Made by a program: the position numbers and the translations under genes
Notes under the pieces: generated by a model
What the model was told of the DNA's origin: nothing
What the model saw: the letters and a program-made list of their open reading frames with translations, nothing else
Databases searched by the model: none
Assembly (NCBI GenBank): GCA_019914945.1
Contig: CM034101.1
Coordinates: 10,179,188-10,243,187 of the forward strand
Length of the DNA: 64,000 nucleotides
Direction of reading: 5' to 3'
Origin: Typha latifolia
Taxonomy: Eukaryota > Streptophyta > Magnoliopsida > Poales > Typhaceae
In this document: one piece after another, positions 1 through 10,664 of the stretch
Numbering within the stretch: position 1 is the first letter of the stretch
Layout: each line of letters starts with the position of its first letter

Positions 1-100
1 TGCACCCTAATCTTGAAATCACGAGCCAAAAGGTCTCTAAATTATTAGGCTACTATTAGAATTTCTTACGAACAAATCGGTCCATATCTTGTTTGTAACA
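1..100 (+). repeat. 3' tail of a family B LTR
   Basis: The first 100 bases match the last part of the plus-oriented LTR at 17,611-18,163, including the phrase about the cDNA end GTTTGTAACA, which closes both. The sequence following it (TTCATC.TATC) is also shared with the copy at 18,164. The rest of this LTR lies outside the window. Confidence 0.6.
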
Positions 101-692
101 TTCATCATATCATTCTCATACAAAATTAAACAAGTACTCCTTTGATTGTGATAAAAAGTTTATTTAGTCTTCTATAAATTTGATCATTTTAACAGCTTAA
201 ACTTTATTAGAAGATTATAGCTTAAAACAAAAATGTAATCCGTTGGGAAATAATAGAAGTCATTGATCACATATGTAATTTATTACTATATAACGAAATT
301 AATTTTTATTCACTATTTTGCTCATATATTTCTCATAGATATTTTCAAATTTGATCATTTCAAGAGATTAAACTTTATTAGAAGATTATAGCTTAAAATA
401 ATAATTTAATATTTCGGGAAACAACGTAAGCAGTTGATCACATATGTAATTCATTAGTATATAACAAAATTTATTTTTATTCACTTTTTTGCTCATATAC
501 TTATCATATATACTCCAAGTAGTATAATTTTATATGCATTCAAAAGTTTATTCAGTCCTTAACAGATTCATTTCTGATGAATACCTTCAATTTCAATTAT
601 TTTACAGGTCTTATAATTCACTGGAAGATGACATCTTAAAATAATAATATAATCCATTGAGAAGTAACATAAGCTTGATCACTTACGTAATT
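101..692. repeat. 240-bp tandem repeat array, left part
   Basis: AT-rich DNA built of imperfect copies of a unit of about 240 bp. Landmarks in each copy are a phrase like TTCACTATTTTGCTCATATA, then AGCTTAAAATAATAA, then TTGATCAC.TA.GTAATT. One copy here is shortened by about 70 bp. The array continues at 10,252 on the other side of Sirevirus-like element 1, and a second array lies at 18,164-18,987. No coding potential is seen. Confidence 0.65.
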
Positions 693-1174
693 TGTTAGGT
701 TTTTAATTGTTAGCAATTGTGTACAAAATATTCTAAGTGTATTTTTTTATGTATATGAGCTTTATACAAGCCCAGAATATCTCTGGTTTGAAGAATTGCA
801 AGATTATTAGAGAAAAGTTGTTGAGTTCACACCACGTTCACAAATGCGTTCGAACGCGGTGCGTTCACAAACGCGTTCGAATGCGGTGCGTTTACAAACG
901 CGTTTGAATGCGGGTACTGCGTTCACACAGACCGAGAGCTGCATTCACAAACGCGTTCGAACGCAACCTGAAGAATTCAAGCTGTCGCATTCGAACACAC
1001 TCGGGCCCGTTCGAACGCACCTGAGATCAAGTCATGCCGTTCGAACTCACCGGGCCGGCGGTCGAATGCACCAACGAAGTTTGAAAATCTTGGATTCTCG
1101 TGAGTTCGAATAAGACTTGGATTTGGCTCTATCTTGGAGATCATATATAAGGATTGTGATGCCCTATCTCTAGG
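693..1174 (+). repeat. Truncated 5' LTR of Sirevirus-like element 1
   Basis: Begins TGTTAGG and matches the 3' LTR at 9,325 up to 9,805. It holds TTCGAA-type motifs (about 840-1,070) and a TATATAA box at 1,144-1,150. At 1,171-1,174 (TAGG) it jumps directly into gag sequence. Roughly 440 bp of LTR, the primer binding site and the first part of gag (about 570 bp judged against element 2) are missing. Confidence 0.88.
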
Positions 1175-2687
1175 ATGAGAGCTTACTTGAAGTCTATAGA
1201 TGAACGGGTATGGTTTGCCATTGTGAACTGTTGGAGTCCACCAATGTACATGGTGGATGATAAACTTGCAGAAAAACTGATAGAGTCATGGGATAGGACA
1301 GATTATGAAAATGTTGGAATGAATAGCAAGGCAATAAATACAATTTTTAGTTGTATTACCTCAGAAGAATTTAGAAGAATTTCTACTTGTGAGATAGCAA
1401 AATAAGCTTGGACGATCTTAGAAACTACTCACGAAGGAACTATGGCTGTAAAATTTTCTAAACTTCAGAGGTTGACTACTAGTTTTGAAACTCTACGTAT
1501 GGAGGAGAATGAGACATTTGATGAGTTCTATGCAAAGCTGAGTGATATATTCAACTCCAGTTTCAACATAGGAGAGAAAATTCCTGAAAATAGAATTGTC
1601 CGTAAGATCCTTAGGTCTCTTCCAAAGAGGTTTCAGGCGAAAGTTACAGCTATTGAGGAAAGTAAGGACATCGATTTTGTGAAAGTTGAACAATTGGTAG
1701 GAAATCTACAAACATTTGAATCCAGTCTTTCAAAACCGAGGAAGTCCAAAGGGATGCCCTATCTACAATTGAACAAAATATAGAGGAGTCCGATGATAAA
1801 AGTGATTTAGATGTTGAGATGTTGGCTATGTTCGTCAAAAAGTTTCATAAATTCTTTCGGAAGCCAAACAAGTTGAATGCTGAAAAACTTGAGAAAAGCA
1901 AAGCCTTTATGAAAAAGAAGAATACTGTGAGTTTGAATACAAGTTTGAGGAACAACAGTGTCAAACAGAAAAATAAGAATTCTAAAAATGAAGTTCGATG
2001 TTTTGAATGTTATGATTTTGAACACATAGCACAACAATGCCCTAATCGCCTTAAGAAGAAGGGTAAAGCTATGAAAGTTATTTGGGATGACTCAGATGAA
2101 TCCGATGATGATTCTGAAAAAGACGAAGAAAACTTTATAGCTTTTGCCTCTTCTCTACTTAATATTGATTCTGTTGTTGATACTAATAGTACAGATGATC
2201 AGGATATGTTACCAGCTGAGGAGATGAATCTGAAATTCAAAAGGCATATAATGACCTGTACTTGGAGTCGTTTAAACTCAAGAAAAGCAATCTTAGACTA
2301 CTTCAACGACTCAAGGTAATCGAACCAGAAAGAATTCAATTTGAGGAAAAGTACAAATTGGAACTTGAACATGTCAAAGACCTTTCTGAATAATTTGACA
2401 ATGCAAAAAATAAAATGAAGGCTGATAAAATTGAACTAGAGCGACTGAATAAAGAAGTGACATTTCTAAAAGGGAAGAACAAACTTGACGAGATTCTAAA
2501 TGCTCAGATCTCTGGAAAAGACAGGTATGGTGTTGGATACACTAGTAATTCAAATAATAATAAAATTGTTTTCGTTTCTGCATGTATACAAAAGGAAGAA
2601 TATCTAAAGTCATCAACCGCATTTACAAATCAATCTTGGATGAATGATTTTAAATTGATGTTGAATCTTCAACGGCACCAAAAGTAA
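1175..2687 (+). pseudogene. gag pseudogene of Sirevirus-like element 1
   Basis: Remnant of the capsid protein gene. The start of the protein is deleted; the first readable block (1,175-1,405) is the conserved gag N-terminal region. A GAA-to-TAA change stops it at 1,403, and the same frame continues at 1,442-1,783 with the UBN2-type gag core. A 1-base loss near 1,757 shifts the frame; 1,819-2,319 then carries the CCHC knuckle (C-F-E-C...H...C) and an acidic DDSDESDDDSEKDEE stretch. A last piece (2,415-2,687) is lysine- and glutamate-rich with coiled-coil character. The same order is seen in element 2 at 35,451-37,207. Confidence 0.85.
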
Positions 2688-2699
2688 ACTTTAGTCACA

Positions 2700-3541
2700 C
2701 TCCTCGACAAAAGGTGAGTAGAAAAGGGTTTGTTCCGACATACTATCATTGTGGAATTCTAGGGCATATTTGACCTCATTGCAAATTGTTACGAAAATCT
2801 AGAAGTTCTTTCATTTATGGGATGAAAACAAAAGCCATATGGGTCAAGAAAAGTGATTTGAAATGCTATGTTGTGCATACAGCATTGAAAGTTTTAAATT
2901 CTAATTTGTGGTATTTAAACAGTGGCTGTTCAAGACATATGTCGGGTGACAAGTCCTTATTTTCTAATCTCAAAAAACATGAAGGAGGAGTTGTGACTTT
3001 CGGAGATGGTAATTCATCCAAGGTAATAGGTAAAGGAAAGATAAGTTCTCCAGGGGTTTCTATTCTTGAAAATGTTTTTTAAGTTAAGGGCTTGAAAGCA
3101 AATATTCTGAGCATCAGTCAATTTTGTGATGAAGATTATGAGGTAAAATTCTCTAAAACTGATTGTACTATTCTTGATCACGATGGTAATGTTATATGTT
3201 ATGGATCTAGAATATCTAATAATTGCTATGTTGTTGGAACCTCACATAAACTGAAATGTAACAGTGTCTCTTTCGACATTGCAGATCTTTGGCATCAACG
3301 TCTTGGACATATGAATCACAAGGAATTATTTACTCTGTCCAAACAAGAAGTGGTAAGAGGAATACCTAAGATGAAAGAAATGTCAAAAAAAGTGTGCGGT
3401 TCGTGTCAAATTAGAAAACAAATTCGGATCTCACACAAGAAGGTAAATGCAGCTACTACTAACCGTGTGCTACAATTAGTTCAAATGGACTTAATGGGTC
3501 CAACAAAAATGGAAAGTCTTGGAGCTATTTATCACTCAAAC
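2700..3541 (+). pseudogene. Protease and integrase N-terminal remnant, element 1
   Basis: Starts with a second CCHC-type knuckle (Y-H-C-G-I-L-G-H-I) interrupted by a CGA-to-TGA stop. The aspartic protease active site near 2,920 reads N-S-G-C-S-R-H-M where the copia family has D-[ST]-G, so the catalytic Asp is lost. From about 3,083 comes the pre-integrase zinc region with H-Q-R-L-G-H and C-G-S-C. The integrase catalytic core (D,D-35-E) is gone: sequence jumps at about 3,522 to the linker ahead of RT, with a 20-base filler at the junction. By comparison with element 2 about 610 bp are missing. Confidence 0.85.
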
Positions 3542-4855
3542 GATAGATGAATCCACGACTGATATAACTAAAGCTACTCCTATTTTTATTTTTACAGATA
3601 CATATGACGAAGAAATAGGAAAGGAACTTGATCTGGAAATTGAGAATCAGGACGAGGACAAAGTTGAAATGAACAATGATGACTGCAACGTACCGGAACC
3701 ATCTGCCAGAGTGAAAACAAATCATCCACTGTCACAAGTGATCGGAGACGTGAATGAACCAAGTAAGACAAGACGACAAATCCAAAGTGAGGTATCATTT
3801 AGTTGTTTTACATCTTCTTTTGAACCTAAAAATGTGAAGGAAGCATTGTTAGACGATTCTTGGGTTAATGCTATGCATGAGAATTATAGCAATTTTCTAG
3901 AAATGATGTTTGGTATTTAATTCCTAGACCTAAGAATGCGAACGTCATTGGAACAAAATGGATTTACAAGAATAAAGGTGATGAACATGGCAATATAGTT
4001 CGAAATAAAGCTAGATTTGTAGCACAGGGATATACTCAGGTTGAGGGTATAGATTTTGATGAGACATTTGCTCCTGTTGCTAGATTAGAGTCTATTCGTA
4101 TACTGCTTGCTATTGCTTGTCATTTAAAATTGAAATTGTTTCGAATGGATGTTAAAAGTGTTTTCTTGAATGGTACTCTAAATGAAGATGTTTATGTGGA
4201 ACAACCGAAAGGGTTCGAAGATCAAAAATTTCCTTCTCATGTGTTTAAATTGAAAAAGGCCCTCTACAGGCTAAAACAAGCTTCAAGAGCTTGGTATGAG
4301 AAGTTGACCACTTTTTTAGTGGATGCGGGGTTCACTCGAGGGGGAGTGGACATGACATTGTTCATTAGACGGTTGAGCAAGAGTTTAATTGTGGCACAAA
4401 TATATGTGGATGGCATTGTGTTTGGGGCAACGAGTCAATCTTTAGCTAAGGAGTTTGCAGATCTCATGCATAGTCATTTTGAGATGAGCATGATGGGTGA
4501 GTTGAAGTTTTTTTTGGGACTTCAAATTACTCAATTGGAAATAGAGCTATTTATCACTCAAACCAAGTATGTTAAGGATCTTGTGACTAAATTTGGTTTA
4601 GAAAATGCAAAACATGCTAGAATTCGTATGAGTACAACTACCAAACTAGGTAAGGATATTTTAGGAAAAAGTGTTGATCACATACTGTATAGGAGTATGA
4701 TTGGTAGTCTTTTGTACTTAACTGCTAGTAGACTAGACATTGCATTTAGTGTCGGTGTGTTTGCTAGGTTTCAGTCTGAACCTAAGAAGACACATTTGTT
4801 TGCTATCAAACGTATCATAAAATATGTCGGTAGCACAGTTGACTTAGGTATCTAG
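3542..4855 (+). pseudogene. Reverse transcriptase pseudogene, element 1
   Basis: Copia-type reverse transcriptase (RVT_2 family). The acidic linker before RT reads at 3,542-3,918, then a frameshift near 3,890, then RT continues; the longest open part is 4,130-4,855 with the MDVKS.FLNG block, the LKKALY.LKQ..RAWY block and the catalytic box. The box reads Y-V-D-G (4,403-4,414) instead of Y-V-D-D, so one metal-binding Asp is lost and the enzyme would be inactive even without the frameshifts. A TAG stop ends the frame at 4,853. Confidence 0.9.
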
Positions 4856-4858
4856 TTT

Positions 4859-5347
4859 ACTGATGACTTAGGAGCTATCATATCTGGATACAGGAATTCT
4901 GATTGAGCAGGTTCATGTGATGATAGAAAAAGTATCTCAAGTGGATGTTTTTATATTGGAAATAATCTGGTTGCTTGGCACAGTAAGAAACAAAACTCGA
5001 TATCTTTATCTACTACAGAGGCCGAGTACATTGCAGCGGGAAGTTGTTGTTCCCAGTTACTATGGATGAAACAGATGGTCAAAGATTACGGCATTGAACA
5101 AAATACTATGGTGCTTTATTGTGACAACAAGAGTGCTATTAATATATCGAAAAATCCTGTTCAACACTCGCGTACAAAACATATTGATATCCGACATCAT
5201 TTTATACGCAAGTTAGTTGAAGACAAAATAATAACACTGGAACATGTTGAGACGGAGAAACAGTTGGGTGATCTATTTACAAAACCTTTAGATTTACAGA
5301 GATTTGAGTATCTTCGTACTTCTTTAGGGATTTGTGCTTTGGATTGA
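4859..5347 (+). pseudogene. RNase H pseudogene, element 1
   Basis: Continuation of pol. It includes the T-E-A-E-Y block near 5,020 and the stretch D-N-K-S-A-I...K-N-P-V-Q-H-S-R-T-K-H-I-D-I-R-H-H-F in the open frame 5,066-5,347, which are standard copia RNase H landmarks. A TGG-to-TGA stop lies at about 4,904. The frame closes with TGA at 5,345, at the same place as in element 2 (40,317), which I take as the true end of pol. Confidence 0.88.
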
Positions 5348-6338
5348 TTTTTTTTGTTTTGGTTTGCGTGTTTTTTTATTATTATTTCTTTTCATTTCTT
5401 TTTAGTTTTTTCTTTACTCTGAACTTTTCTTTGGTTTTAGTTTTAGATTTGTCGAGAGTTTTTATCATAAAAAAGTAATTGATGCACTCCTAGATTCAAT
5501 AATATACTCTTGACATATAAATATGATTTTTCTCTTGATTATGAGTTATTATAGTCAATTTTGTCATCTTGTAGTATATTGTATCATTTCTGATTTATTC
5601 ATTCTCTCGACTTCTATGATAATTAAACTAAATTTAATGCACTCATAACGTGTGTATATTCTTGAGTGAGTATGACATCATGAAACTTTTTTTAAATAGC
5701 TCACTATTGACTTTGATTTACACAATTTGACCTCATGCTTAGTCATCACAAATGTGTTCATAAAAGATCAATGAAAAGGGCTACAATGAGTTAGTGTGAA
5801 AGTCATCTTGTTTAGAGTCCAGTTTGACTCAGTACATTGCTTGCAAATTAAATAATTTTTTTTTGATATTTGTGAATATCTTCTTGCACATTGTTTGATA
5901 TGTACTACAAGAAAAAGGGTACCTAATCATGTGTGAAAGCCATCATTGCACATATATGGTTTATTTATAAAAAAAATTACAGGAAAAATTCCTGTTCTGT
6001 TATGGAGAATAAGTCAAAGAGTGAAAATTTAAATACTAAGTCGGTTTGACTACTGTGTTGTATCATTGTTTAAATAGGAAAGTTTATTTAAGAAAAATGT
6101 TTCGTGTTATCTATGCTTAACTTGCATATACATATTGTTATGATCAATCAAGATTAATTTAATTTTGAGTGATGCATTAGAATTGATTATAAAATGCTTT
6201 TGATGATTTGATTGATCTGTTATGACTTATTTCATTCGATTGTCATATTTTATGTCTTAAATCTATTTTGAATTTCTAGAAGTATATCTCCAAAAAGATT
6301 TTTTGATTTTTTCTTACACTTTTTATTTAAAAAAAAGG
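5348..6338 (+). other. Spacer between pol and third ORF, element 1
   Basis: About 1 kb of AT-rich non-coding sequence inside the element, colinear with element 2 at 40,320-41,316. I see no open frame shared by both copies and no motif beyond T-rich runs. Confidence 0.7.
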
Positions 6339-6434
6339 GCGTTCGAATGCAAATTTTTGAGTTCGAACGCGGTGACTGGCCTGTTCGAACGCGCAGACTA
6401 GTGCATTCGAATGCACTTGAGGGTTCTTTAAATA
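6339..6434 (+). promoter_or_regulatory. TTCGAA cluster plus TATA-like box, candidate internal promoter of element 1
   Basis: Four palindrome-type motifs (6,339-6,350, 6,361-6,370, 6,383-6,392, 6,403-6,414), some with C-to-T or G-to-A changes, are followed by TTTAAATA at 6,427-6,434. A pyrimidine-rich leader with AAACCCTTC-like phrases follows. The same arrangement stands in element 2 at 41,317-41,405. That this is a promoter is inference from its likeness to the LTR promoter region. Confidence 0.45.
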
Positions 6435-6889
6435 TTGCGTCTGAACCTAAGGGTTTTCATCTTCCATCTTCCAAACACTAGAAACCCTTCATTTCTCCCT
6501 CTCAAATCTTTAAGATCTTGGTCTTTTTCATCAATTTTCTCAATTCAAACCCTTTTAGACGGTAGTTCTCCTTCGGATCTGGCGTCTTTCGGCCGAATCT
6601 TTTAGTTTTTCTTCACTTTTGCGAGGTTTGATCATCCATCAATTTTCCTATTTTTTATTTAATTAAGTCTTTTGATCTTGATTGATTTCGTGCATTTTTT
6701 AGTTTTGATCACGTTAAAGTTACTATCTTGATGTTTCTTGTGTGATTGAACGTGATATCTTAGCGTTTTCAAGTGGAAGATAGATTTCATTTAGGGCCTT
6801 CATGGTTTCTAGAATTTTTTAGATTTCTTGCTATCTTTTTGTTTGCTTTGGGCATGCATTGAATCATGCAACTTGTTTCTTTCTCAAGA

Positions 6890-7919
6890 ATGCCTAGAAA
6901 AGCTACAGTTTCCAAGAAACCAATGCCGCCTTCATCACCTACTTCGGCTCCCAAGTTTTCTACATCTATGGCTGCAGGGCGATACAAACATAATTTTGGC
7001 ACTCGTCCTATTATCTGTGAATGGCCCGTGGTCATTTCTGATTTTTCTACCTTGGGGATCGAACAGATCTTTACTAAGCGAGGATGGTTATCTGTGTCGG
7101 ATGAGTGGGACTGCATATGTGGAAGTTGTTAGGGAATTTTTTAGTAATACCATGGTTTTAGAACACTGTATACGTTCTACTGTCCGTGGGATTTCGATAT
7201 ACTTGGACTCCAATGTTATTCGTGTTGAACTCCAACTTCCTGACGGTGAGTTCCAGTATCCATCGTCTGCTCCACTTCTTGATGTTAACGAATATGCTGG
7301 TACTGTGTTAATCAAAGGGGAACGTTGGAAAGAAAACATGATGCCTTATGCGAAACTGACATCAGTGGCTCGCATGCTTCACCTGCTTTGTTTGTACAAC
7401 GTCACCCCCAAGACTCGACATTCCAGTATTAGTCCGGATCGTGCCTTCCTTCTTCATGCGATGTTGTCGGGAGTTTCTGTTGATTTGGCTGCGGTGATCT
7501 ACGATTCCATTCTAACAACTGCACAGAAAGAAACGCCTCGTGAAGGGTTGCCGTTTGGCATATTTATTACCAATTTGTGCACTTAGAGTGGGGTGTGAGT
7601 GGATGCCTCGGAACCTTCCCTTACTTCGCAAAAACCGTTGGATCGGATTACTCTTAAGCGGAGTCAAGCTCATGATCAGTCGTCTCCTCTCAAACCGTCC
7701 TCTTCCGCCGCTGGACGTTCATCACATCTCGACATTTCTAATGACAGTTCCGACGATGACTCATCTCACACTGAGGGGGAGTTACCATAGTTCTCTGACT
7801 ACTTCGATCAACTTAACACTCAGGTGTAGGACCTCCATTCGGTCGTGAATGATTTACGAGCTAAGCAAGCTCGTCAGGGGACCGTACTCGACTCCAATGT
7901 GTCGATTCTTCATCGTTAG
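6890..7919 (+). pseudogene. Third ORF of element 1, plant transposon-domain-like protein (broken)
   Basis: A coding region downstream of pol of about 340 codons, starting M-P-R-K-A. It resembles the 'putative plant transposon protein' domain (Pfam PF20167 as I remember it): a conserved R-G-W, then V-R-E-F-F-S-N, a V-R-G-[IV]-S block, and S-x-D-R-A-F-L-L-H-A-M-L-S-G. A serine/aspartate-rich tail and a short helical end (D-L-H-S-V-V-N-D-L-R-A) follow. Breaks: loss of two bases near 7,100, and TAG/TGA stops at 7,584, about 7,593, 7,788 and about 7,827, most explained by CAG or CGA changing C to T. Function is unknown. The copy in element 2 is intact across the first break but broken elsewhere, so together they show the gene was once continuous. 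Confidence 0.7.
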
Positions 7920-7954
7920 TTCCCTCCGAGTTCCTAGTCTTTGGCATTTGTGTC

Positions 7955-7968
7955 AAAAAGGGGGAGAG
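7955..7968 (+). other. Upstream polypurine tract, element 1
   Basis: AAAAAGGGGGAGAG, followed within 100 bp by further purine-rich GTAGGGGGAG and ATAGGGGGAG tracts (about 8,024-8,050). Several polypurine tracts before the 3' LTR are a described Sirevirus trait. The equivalent in element 2 is at 42,929-42,942. Confidence 0.6.
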
Positions 7969-8234
7969 TGTGTAGTGTGTGGTGAGTTTAGACGCGTGTT
8001 TAAAGTATAGGAGTTTACTGGTGTAGGGGGAGTGTTGGCATAGGGGGAGTTTACTAGAGTTTACTGGTTTATGTTTACTGCATAATAACTTTACTTGAGT
8101 ACTTGTGAACTTATGCTTGCTTGATAACTTGTGTTTGGATTATTATTCATTTCAAGTTATTTTCACTTGATTTTGGATTGGTATATTTTTATTTGCAAGG
8201 ATTGATGTGCTAAATGTACTAGACTTGTTGAATG

Positions 8235-9251
8235 TGAAAAACCCCTAGACACAAGTATGTATCTAAATACTACGCAATGATAACACTCGTTCGCTTAAGT
8301 AAAAGTCCGTAGAAATATTAAGAACGAAAGCAGAGATGAACGCCAAGATTTTAACGTGGAAAAACCTAAACGGGAAAAAACCACGGATCTAAACTCGGAT
8401 CAAAACCAATCACTAGAATAGTAGCAGCTACAAGACTGACTCACAAAACAACCTGTCGATCCAAACGACTTTGTTCTTCTCAGTCTTGCTCGCTAGAACC
8501 CACGATTCACTACTTCTCATGATTGAAGTCCAACCTTAGTAACCCTCGAGATTGATCTTTCGTCTAGATAACCCTTAAGACGAAAGATTAATTTATTAAT
8601 GATGAGTGGAACCTTGTTAGTTGAATAACCGATATAACCTCAAGAAGTCTCTTTCAATAATGCTTCTTTAACCACCCTAGAGATAGGGCATCACAATCCT
8701 TATATATGATCTCCATGATAGAGCCAAATCCAAGACTTATCCGTACTCACAAAAGTCCAATTTTATCAAACTTCCTTGGTGCGTTCGAACGCGGCTCGGG
8801 TGCGTTCGAACGCGGCCCGGGTGCGTTCGAACGGCCCGAGTGCGTTCGAACGCGACAACTTGAATTCTACAGGTTGCGTTCGAATGCGTTTGTGAACGCA
8901 GTCTCGGTCTGTGTGAACATAGTACCTGCGTTCGAACGCGTTTGTGAATGCGGTTCTCTGTCTGTGTGAACGCAGTACCCACGTTTGAACGCGTTTGTGA
9001 ACGCAGCTCTCTATCTGTGTGAACGCAGATTCCACGTTCGAACGCGTTTGTGAACACGGCTCTCTGTCTATGTGAACGCAGATTCCACGTTCAAACGCGT
9101 TTGTGAACGCAGTGTGAACTCAACAGCTTTTCTCCAATAATCTTGCAATTCTTCAAACCAGAGATATTCTAGACTTGTGTAAAGCTCATATACATGAAAA
9201 AATACACTTAGAATATTTTGTACACAATTGCCAACAAATAAAAACCTAACA
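8235..9251 (-). mobile_element. Inverted solo LTR of the same Sirevirus-like family, nested in element 1
   Basis: A 1,017-bp sequence that is the reverse complement of the element's own LTR, from TGAAAAACCCC to CCTAACA. It is flanked by the 5-bp duplication GAATG (8,230-8,234 and 9,252-9,256). Removing it and one GAATG restores the continuous spacer seen in element 2 (TTGTTG...CTCA.TTTGAAG). The LTR contains the TTCGAA module array in reverse orientation (about 8,780-9,110). It must have inserted as a full element and then lost its inside by LTR-LTR recombination. Confidence 0.92.
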
Positions 9252-9312
9252 GAATGCTCATTTTGAAGTCTTTGTAATATCTTGTAATGTAGATGTTTTG
9301 TCACAAATTGCC

Positions 9313-9323
9313 AAAGGGGGAGA
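9313..9323 (+). other. Polypurine tract before the 3' LTR, element 1
   Basis: AAAGGGGGAGA lies directly before the 3' LTR start at 9,325 and would prime plus-strand synthesis. The same tract precedes the 3' LTR of element 2 at about 43,382-43,392. Confidence 0.85.
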
Positions 9324-9324
9324 T

Positions 9325-10246
9325 TGTTAGGTTTTTAATTGTTGGCAACTGTGTACGAAATATTCTAATTGCATTTTTTCATGTATATGAGCTTTATACA
9401 AGTGTAGAATATCTCTAGTTGGAAGAATTGCAAGATTATTGGAGAAATGCTGTTGAGTTCACATTGCGTTCACAAACGCGTTTGAACGTGGGTACTGCGT
9501 TCACACAGACCGAGAGCTGCGTTCACAAACGCGTTCGAACGCGGGTACTGCGTTCATACAAACCGAGAGTTGCATTCACAAATGCGTTCAAACACAACCT
9601 GAAGAATTCAAGATGTCGCATTTGAACATACTCGGGCCCGTTCGAACGCATCTGAGATCAAGTCATGCCGTTCGAACGCACCTGGGCCGCGTTCGAACGC
9701 ACCAACAAAGTTTGTAAATCTTGGATTCTCGTGAGTACGGATAAGACTTGGATTTGACTCTATCTTGGAGATCATATATAAGGATTGTGATGCCCTATCT
9801 CCAGGGTGGTTGAAGAAGTATAATTGAAGGACACTTCTTGAGGCAACATCGGTTCTTCAACTAACAAGGTTCTACTTATCTACAAAAGCTTAATCTTTTG
9901 TCTTAAGGGCTATCTAGACGAAAGATCAATCTCGAGGGCTACTGAGATTGGACTTCAATCACGAGAAGTAGTGAATCGTGGGTTCTAGCGAGCAAGACTA
10001 ACAGGAACAAAGTCGTTTAGATCGACGAGTTATTTTATGAGTTAGTCTTGTAACTGCTACTATTCTAGTGATTGGTTTTGATCCGAGTTTGGATCCGTGG
10101 TTTTTTTCTGTTTGAGTTTTTTCACGTTAAAATCTTGGCGTTCATCTCTGCTTTCGTTATTAATATTTCTACGGACTTTTACTTAAGCGAACTAGTGATA
10201 TCATTACCTAGTATTTAGATACATACTTGTGTCTAGGGGTTTTTCA
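9325..10246 (+). repeat. 3' LTR of Sirevirus-like element 1
   Basis: A 922-bp LTR from TGTTAGG to TTTTTCA, followed by the target duplication TAATT. It carries two copies of the 53-bp TTCGAA-containing unit (about 9,465-9,600), two further palindromes near 9,650-9,700 and a TATATAA box near 9,775. Several motifs are decayed by transitions. Confidence 0.92.
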
Positions 10247-10251
10247 TAATT

Positions 10252-10664
10252 CATTACTAAATAGCAGGATTAACTTTATTCACTATTTTGCTCATATATC
10301 TTTATCATATGAATTTCGATCGCTATTATTTTATATGTGTGGGAAAGCTTACACAGTCATCTATAACCTCACTCTCATGAATATCTTTAAATTCAATTAT
10401 TATATAAGATTAAAATTTATTAGTATATAACAGCTTAAAATAATAAGATAATCCGTTAAGAAATATTGAAAGCCTATTGATCAGTTACATAATTTGTTAC
10501 CAAATAATGAGATTAACTAATTCATTGTTTTGCTCATATAGTTTTTACATGAACTCCTATTGGTATTGTTTAATATGCATTAAAGTTTATTTAGTTAATT
10601 CATTACTAAATAATGAAAGAGGAGAGGAAACGAGATGGGGAGAGAGGGTATGAGATTGAAATTA
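10252..10664. repeat. 240-bp tandem repeat array, continued
   Basis: Continuation of the array broken by element 1. The landmark TTCACTATTTTGCTCATATA at about 10,279 recurs near 10,520. A short purine-rich stretch (10,615-10,660) separates it from the next LTR. Confidence 0.6.

Larger units (their letters stand above)
693..10246 (+). mobile_element. Sirevirus-like Ty1/copia element 1 (decayed)
   Basis: A 9.55-kb LTR retrotransposon flanked by the 5-bp target duplication TAATT (688-692 and 10,247-10,251). Order: truncated 5' LTR, gag, protease, partial integrase, reverse transcriptase, RNase H, a spacer with a TTCGAA cluster, a third ORF, polypurine tracts, 3' LTR. The copia order (integrase before RT), gag with a zinc knuckle followed by an acidic DDSDES stretch, long LTRs, several polypurine tracts and an extra 3' ORF all fit the Sirevirus group. 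It cannot move by itself: the primer binding site and integrase core are deleted, RT has YVDG for YVDD, and every frame is broken. An inverted solo LTR of its own family is nested at 8,235-9,251. Confidence 0.9.
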
